NCBI GenBank assembly: GCA_015069205.1
Contig: SVIZ01000002.1
Coordinates: 62,001 to 126,000, forward strand
Source of the DNA: Oscillospiraceae bacterium
GTDB lineage: Bacteria; Bacillota; Clostridia; Saccharofermentanales; Saccharofermentanaceae
DNA: 64,000 nucleotides
Direction: 5' to 3'
Part shown: positions 59,489 to 64,000 of the stretch, in pieces
Position numbering within the stretch: the first letter of the stretch is position 1
How the letters are laid out: every line of letters begins with the position of its first letter
The notes under the pieces: generated by a model
Told to the model about the DNA's origin: nothing
The model's database searches: none
Seen by the model: only the letters and a program-made list of their open reading frames with translations
Position numbers and translations under genes: made by a program

Positions 59489-59511
59489 TTGTGACAGAGC
59501 GAATGTCACAA
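59489..59511. promoter_or_regulatory. TTGTGACA/TGTCACAA palindrome upstream of deoB-deoC
   Basis: A perfect 8-bp inverted repeat with a 7-base centre, in the 310-base gap between deoB-deoC and the InlB-repeat gene. It could be a second operator or bind a CRP/FNR-family protein, though the half-site spacing is wider than the usual CRP site. The rest of the gap (to 59708) shows small hairpins (GGATA/TATCC near 59599-59616; ATAG/CTAT near 59634-59648) but no gene. Confidence 0.5.
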
Positions 59512-59708
59512 AAATTTTATATAAATGCAACGCTCATGCTCCTTTACTTATTTTTATTATTATGGAAAAATGAATCTTATAGTGGATGAAAAGGTCTAAG
59601 GATAACTATGTCTATCCGAAGGCCGGACGAAAATAGAAAAATGCTATCTTTGCGTTCTTGAGAATAAGGGATTCGATGAGCCGCAGACTGATAGGAAAGG
59701 TTAAAGTT

Positions 59709-62700
59709 ATGAGTAACAAACTGAGATCGTTCTTGATTGTTGTTATTTCCATCGCAGTCGTTATGGCTGCGTTGCCGATGAATGCATTTAGAGTAAATGC
59801 TGGAGAGTATCCTTCCGTTAGTTACTGGCTTGATGCCGCAAGCACCCCGGTTGTTGTTGATACTTCAGCAACTGTTTTAGAACCAACCGATTCTGCTCTT
59901 GGATTTGAGAAATTTGGTTATACTTTCAACGGTTGGAATACTGATCCTAACGGTAATGGAACACCTTACTCTGCTAATACCACACTCACGGACACTGATA
60001 ATGGTATAAATCTTTATGCTCAATGGATATTTGATTCAGCTAATTATGTTAAGGTTACACTTTATCCAGACTTTGATGGACTTGAAGGTGAAGGTGAAGT
60101 TATAAGTGATTTCATTGTTTCAAAAACTGGCACAGGAATTGCAATGCCTGAATCTTGGAAAGCACCTGACCATTATAGATTAGCAAATTGGACTGTAAAT
60201 GAAGGCGGTAACGGAAACAGCTACCCGGTTTCTGGCGGTTCATATACGCTTGCTGATGGTGATACGACGCTCTATGGTCAGTGGAAAGAGTTTTATACGA
60301 TTACTTTTAACGCTAATGACGGCACAAATAGAACTAGCCAAGAAACACAGGATAAAGATCCCTCAGGAACGACAACGTATCAACTTAGGCCGGATGTTTT
60401 CCCATACGATGGTTATATAGTAGAGCATTGGACACATAGTTCTGGTGGTTCTTCAAGCGGCGTAAGTTATGGTGCTTCGGATTTAATTACTCTTACGGAA
60501 GATTTGAGTCTTAACGCTTATTGGGTAAGAAAAATTACTTTCCACTCAAACTACGGAAACGGAAGTGATACAACCGCTATACAGACTATTCCGATTTTAT
60601 CCACAGAAGCGCTTAAAACGGATCATGGTTTTACAAACTCCGGCAAGAAATTGGTTGGTTGGTCAACACAAGAGACCGATACAGTAATTAAGTATGTTAA
60701 TGGCGAAAGCGTCAAAATTACAGGTGATAATTCTAAGGATGTTGATGTAAATCTCTATGCACAGTGGGGAGATGCTACTTGCAAAATTCATTTTGAGCCC
60801 AATTATCCTGCTGACACTACCGGAACAGTTATAATGAACGATCTGGAAGTAGGTAAGGGCTTTACAACAAACCTTAATAACGTGTATTCGGTTACCGGTT
60901 ATACATTAAAAGGATGGTCAACTGAGCAGACTGGAGACGATGTTTCCTATAATGCTACTTCTATATCTTTGGATAAAGACTTTGATAAAGACGAATTAAC
61001 TCTTTATGCTAAATGGCAAATTAATACCTATACAATAACGTATAAGAATGAAGACGGAACAACATTTGCAACTGTTCCATGCAATTATGGACAAACACCT
61101 ACTACTCCTACAACGGAACCTACAAAGGCTTCGACTGAGTCGCTGGTTTATAATTTTGACGGATGGTCAAAAGAAGCAAACGGCAGTGTCTTGGATTCTT
61201 TACCTACAGCTACAGGCGATGCGACATATTATGCTCACTTCAAACCAACCACGCGACACTATAAGATTACGACTTCGGTATCAAACGAGGATGGAGGAAC
61301 TATTAGCTATTCCGGTAGTGATGAGTGGGAGGGAACAGTAACTGTGTCTGTTGCATTGGAAAACGGATACCGTGTTCAAAAGTGGACTGATAACGGCACG
61401 GATGTTGCCAGCGAAGCAATAACATATACTATTGATTCGGTAAAAGGCGATCATACAGTTGTAGCTGTCCTTGAGCCAATCCCTTATACGATTTCAGTAA
61501 ATGCTACTGAAGGCGGAGAGGTTACTGTTCAGGATAATTTGGTATATGGAGATACAGCCAAAGCAGTTGCTACCGCAAATAACGGATATACTTTTGTCCG
61601 TTGGATTGAAAATGGTACAGAGGTCTCTACTGCCGCTGAATATAGTTTCACTGTTACAGGAAACCGTACTTTGACAGCCGTTTTTGAGATTAATACATAT
61701 GATATTAAACTTTCTTCCGAAGGTCACGGTTCTGTTGAAGGGGCTGATACATATAATTACTCCACACCCATAACTGTAAAGGCAATACCTGATACAGGCT
61801 ATGAATTTCTTTACTGGATTGATGAGGATGGAACAAAGATAACAAGTGCTAACTATGATTTTACGGTTGTTGAGGACCGTGATCTGACAGCTTATTTTGC
61901 CCCAAAATCCTATAACATCGGTGTTACAGCAGGTGATAACGGATCAGTTACGGGAAAAGGCATTTATTACTATGGCGAAAGCATTACCGTTAAGGCAAAG
62001 CCTGAGACAGGCTATCATTTCGTTAACTGGACCATTGATGGAAATGTTGTAAGCACAAATGCCAATTACACATTTACAGTTTCCGGACCTGCTGATCTGA
62101 AAGCTAACTTTGCTATTAATTCTTATACAGTTAAGTTCGTTAACGATGACGGTACTTTGCTCAAGGAAGCTCAGTTCGTATATGGAAGCACTGCGTTCTA
62201 TCATGTTAATGAAACTCCTAAGAAGAAGCCTACTGTACAGTACACTTATACATTTGCCGGATGGGATAAGAAGCTTGGTGCAGTAACGGATGACATTACA
62301 TACACAGCTACTTATGAAGCCACAGTCAACAAGTATAAGATCACGTTCAAGAATGAAGATGGTTCTATGCTCCAGACCGGCGAAGTTGAGTATGGTAAGC
62401 TCCCTGTTTATGAGAAGGATACACCTACTAAAGCAGCAACTGTACAGGAGACATTTACTTTCGCAGGTTGGGATAAGGAAATATCCAAGGTAACAGGCGA
62501 GACAGTTTACACTGCAACATATACTTCCAAGCCAATCACAAAGGATAGTATTAATTATAAGTACTTCACGGTTGCGTTTGTAACAAATGGCGGCTCTGAA
62601 ATCGTATCCCAGCTGGTTGCTGAAGGCGGAGTTGCATTCAGACCTGAAGAGCCTTTGAGAGAAAGATATACTTTCGGAGGCTGGTATATCGATGAAGCAC

Positions 62701-63257
62701 TCACAAAGCCGTTCAGCTTTGCAACAGCTATCACATCTGATATCACTCTCTACGCTAAGTGGATCAAGGGTTCACCTGACATTGAAGCTACATACGCAGT
62801 CGTTGGTTTAGGAAGCACATCATTTGAACTCGGCAGCGGTGAGGATATCACGGTAGCAGTTGAGAGAAGCAAGGATAACGATTCGATCGCAACACACTTC
62901 AAGGGTGTTCTGATCGATGGCGTTGAAGTCGCTTACTATAACTACGAGCTTGCTGAAGATAACAGCTCAGTAATAATCAGAGCAGATGCACTTGAGGGAC
63001 TCGAAGCGGGAACTCACACAGTTACGATCGTTTATGACGATGGTACAGCTGAAGTTGAACTGGTCGTTGCAGATGCAAATGAGCCTACTGCGGCGGTTGA
63101 AAAGATAACTGAGACCGAAGCCGGCGACACAGAACCTGTTAACGTTACAGCTGAGAAGACCAGCAATTGGGGTCTGTGGATCGCACTGGGTATCGTCGCA
63201 GTTGTTGTTATTGCAGCTATCCCGATCTTCATAATAAAAGGCCGCAGCTTAAAATAA
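59709..63257 (+). CDS. InlB B-repeat (Listeria-Bacteroides repeat) surface protein
   Basis: A 1182-residue exported protein. A signal peptide (about 1-33) ends near FRVNA. The body is about 13 copies of the 60-80-residue InlB B/Flg_new beta repeat, each with a GW-x core and a terminal tyrosine/tryptophan: YTFNGWNTDPNGNGTPY, KKLVGWSTQETDTVIKY, YTFVRWIENGTEVS, YTFAGWDKKLGAVTDD, YTFGGWYIDEALTKPFSF. A short C-terminal domain, then one membrane helix (LWIALGIVAVVVIAAIPIFII) and KGRSLK follow; no LPxTG is present, so it is membrane-anchored. Codon use in the first two-thirds is AT-rich; the last part (from about 62.1 kb) matches the genome. Start 59709 is placed by AGGAAAGG. Confidence 0.92.
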   Translation: MSNKLRSFLIVVISIAVVMAALPMNAFRVNAGEYPSVSYWLDAASTPVVVDTSATVLEPTDSALGFEKFGYTFNGWNTDPNGNGTPYSANTTLTDTDNGINLYAQWIFDSANYVKVTLYPDFDGLEGEGEVISDFIVSKTGTGIAMPESWKAPDHYRLANWTVNEGGNGNSYPVSGGSYTLADGDTTLYGQWKEFYTITFNANDGTNRTSQETQDKDPSGTTTYQLRPDVFPYDGYIVEHWTHSSGGSSSGVSYGASDLITLTEDLSLNAYWVRKITFHSNYGNGSDTTAIQTIPILSTEALKTDHGFTNSGKKLVGWSTQETDTVIKYVNGESVKITGDNSKDVDVNLYAQWGDATCKIHFEPNYPADTTGTVIMNDLEVGKGFTTNLNNVYSVTGYTLKGWSTEQTGDDVSYNATSISLDKDFDKDELTLYAKWQINTYTITYKNEDGTTFATVPCNYGQTPTTPTTEPTKASTESLVYNFDGWSKEANGSVLDSLPTATGDATYYAHFKPTTRHYKITTSVSNEDGGTISYSGSDEWEGTVTVSVALENGYRVQKWTDNGTDVASEAITYTIDSVKGDHTVVAVLEPIPYTISVNATEGGEVTVQDNLVYGDTAKAVATANNGYTFVRWIENGTEVSTAAEYSFTVTGNRTLTAVFEINTYDIKLSSEGHGSVEGADTYNYSTPITVKAIPDTGYEFLYWIDEDGTKITSANYDFTVVEDRDLTAYFAPKSYNIGVTAGDNGSVTGKGIYYYGESITVKAKPETGYHFVNWTIDGNVVSTNANYTFTVSGPADLKANFAINSYTVKFVNDDGTLLKEAQFVYGSTAFYHVNETPKKKPTVQYTYTFAGWDKKLGAVTDDITYTATYEATVNKYKITFKNEDGSMLQTGEVEYGKLPVYEKDTPTKAATVQETFTFAGWDKEISKVTGETVYTATYTSKPITKDSINYKYFTVAFVTNGGSEIVSQLVAEGGVAFRPEEPLRERYTFGGWYIDEALTKPFSFATAITSDITLYAKWIKGSPDIEATYAVVGLGSTSFELGSGEDITVAVERSKDNDSIATHFKGVLIDGVEVAYYNYELAEDNSSVIIRADALEGLEAGTHTVTIVYDDGTAEVELVVADANEPTAAVEKITETEAGDTEPVNVTAEKTSNWGLWIALGIVAVVVIAAIPIFIIKGRSLK

Positions 63258-63279
63258 GCTATTGAAAGACTAAATATAC

Positions 63280-63307
63280 GAGGGGCAGGAAGCTAATCCT
63301 GTCCCTC
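63280..63307 (+). terminator. Terminator of the InlB-repeat gene
   Basis: GAGGGGCAGGA (63280-63290) with TCCTGTCCCTC (63297-63307), one mismatch, then AATTATTAT. The T-run is weak. Confidence 0.7.
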
Positions 63308-63345
63308 AATTATTATAATAAGTACTACATATATTTAAGGGCATG

Positions 63346-63354
63346 TGGTATAGT
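63346..63354 (+). promoter_or_regulatory. Extended -10 promoter of the DEAD-box helicase
   Basis: TGGTATAGT, 32 bp before the start codon. The -35 is weak. Confidence 0.5.
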
Positions 63355-63386
63355 TTGCGTCGAAAGAAATTAAGTGAGCATATTAA

Positions 63387-64000
63387 ATGGATGAAATAAA
63401 GACATTTGCAGACCTCGACCTGTCACCTGAGGTCATGGACGCCCTGAAGAAGATGGGTGTTAAGAGACCCACTACGATCCAGCAGAAAGCGATACCGCTT
63501 CTGATGGACAATTTCAGCGTGATTGCAAAAGCGCCTACCGGAACCGGAAAGACATTCGCTTTCGGCATTCCGATCCTTGAATATCTCAACATGGATTCGA
63601 AGTTCGTGCAGGCTCTGATCCTTTGCCCGACAAGAGAGCTTGCTCTTCAGATCACTACTGAGCTTAAAGGACTTGCAAAGTATATTAAGGGTTTCAAGAT
63701 TGCAGCTCTTATCGGAGGCCAGAGCATGCGCCTCCAGGCTGAGAAGGTGCAGAAGAAGCCCCAGGTCATCGTTGCCACTCCTGGCCGTCTTCTCGACATG
63801 AGCCAGAGAAAACTCGTTGACATCTCAAACATCTATACCCTCGTTCTTGATGAGGCGGACGAGATGCTCAAGATGGGATTTATCAACGACATCAGAAAGA
63901 TAATGGCACTGACTCCGAAGGATAAGCAGATTGCTTTATTCTCCGCGACAATGCCAAGAGAGATCCAGAACATCACGTGGGAATTCATGTCAGGCAGTGC
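63387..64000 (+). CDS. DEAD-box RNA helicase, 3' end missing
   Basis: The first 204 residues of an ATP-dependent RNA helicase, cut by the right edge. Motifs in order: Q motif (FADLDLSPEVMDALKKMG ... PTTIQQKAIP), Walker A APTGTGKT, Ia PTRELALQ, Ib GG and TPGRLLD, Walker B DEAD in VLDEADEML, and SAT motif III in FSATMP. Usual length is 370-530. Probably acts in ribosome assembly or RNA turnover, like CshA. The ribosome binding site is weak (GTGAG). Confidence 0.93.
   Translation, partial: MDEIKTFADLDLSPEVMDALKKMGVKRPTTIQQKAIPLLMDNFSVIAKAPTGTGKTFAFGIPILEYLNMDSKFVQALILCPTRELALQITTELKGLAKYIKGFKIAALIGGQSMRLQAEKVQKKPQVIVATPGRLLDMSQRKLVDISNIYTLVLDEADEMLKMGFINDIRKIMALTPKDKQIALFSATMPREIQNITWEFMSGS

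Noticed and set aside
59489..59511. CRP site
   Set aside because: Half-sites TGTGA and TCACA are present but 11 bases apart instead of 6, so a standard CRP site is not supported.
59570..59708. Cyclic di-GMP riboswitch before the InlB-repeat gene
   Set aside because: A short CTAA-containing stretch recalls part of the class I motif, but the paired helices and the tetraloop half are missing.

Overview
The window looks like chromosomal DNA of an anaerobic Clostridia-type member of the Bacillota, probably from a gut or rumen habitat. The signs are strong AGGAGG-type ribosome binding sites, a sortase-anchored surface protein, lipobox lipoproteins, an XrtG exosortase with a Firmicu-CTERM substrate, CarD, and sugar-polymer hydrolases (GH3, GH127). 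The family is not identifiable from sequence reading alone. No phage, insertion sequence, plasmid or CRISPR element was seen. Many promoters are extended -10 types (TGnTATAAT) with a weak -35.

Region by region. 0-2.2 kb: the end of a two-domain polyphosphate kinase 2 and a CarD regulator. 2.2-9.8 kb: an aromatic amino acid operon (aroF, tyrA, aroB, aroA, aroC, a chorismate mutase-shikimate dehydrogenase-shikimate kinase fusion, aroQ). It is preceded by a 20-codon leader peptide with six Tyr and three Phe codons and an intrinsic terminator, a classic attenuator layout that was too short to be called as an ordinary gene. 9.9-17.9 kb: accessory genes: a zinc-ribbon membrane protein, several lipoproteins, a fused AzlC-AzlD exporter, divergent tRNA-Thr and tRNA-Ser genes, an LRR lipoprotein, an HXXEE membrane protein, and a flavoprotein divergent from a TetR regulator. 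17.9-24.6 kb: a secreted GH3 enzyme, an LPXTG-like adhesin, a lipoprotein, and an M48 peptidase with a PASTA-like tail. 24.9-29.3 kb: a three-gene operon with two different dynamin-like GTPases and a small partner. 29.3-32.2 kb: GH127, a Nudix hydrolase and a small membrane protein.

32.3-40.4 kb: an FtsX/MacB-type ABC system divergent from a response regulator/sensor kinase pair (the regulator mRNA looks leaderless), a HAD phosphatase, a lipase-like hydrolase and an MFS transporter. 40.5-48.9 kb: an unknown membrane protein, then the complete XrtG exosortase locus (substrate, exosortase, glycosyltransferase, membrane sensor-like protein, PTPS-like protein, large membrane protein). 49-51.9 kb: trmL and three paralogous zinc-ribbon membrane proteins. 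51.9-54.6 kb: an amino-acid ABC importer. 54.7-57.0 kb: a saccharopine-dehydrogenase-like enzyme and a PAS-GGDEF diguanylate cyclase. 57.5-59.4 kb: a DeoB-DeoC fusion. 59.7-63.3 kb: a 1182-residue InlB-repeat surface protein. 63.4 kb to the end: a DEAD-box helicase cut by the right edge.

The observations most worth following are: the Tyr/Phe leader attenuator; a dispersed family of 48-bp palindromes that occurs at two distant loci as doublets with exactly the same 64-bp period, plus two other palindrome doublets of the same design; the tandem dynamin operon; and three enzyme fusions (CM-AroE-AroK, AzlC-AzlD, DeoB-DeoC). All function calls come from reading motifs; no database search was run.
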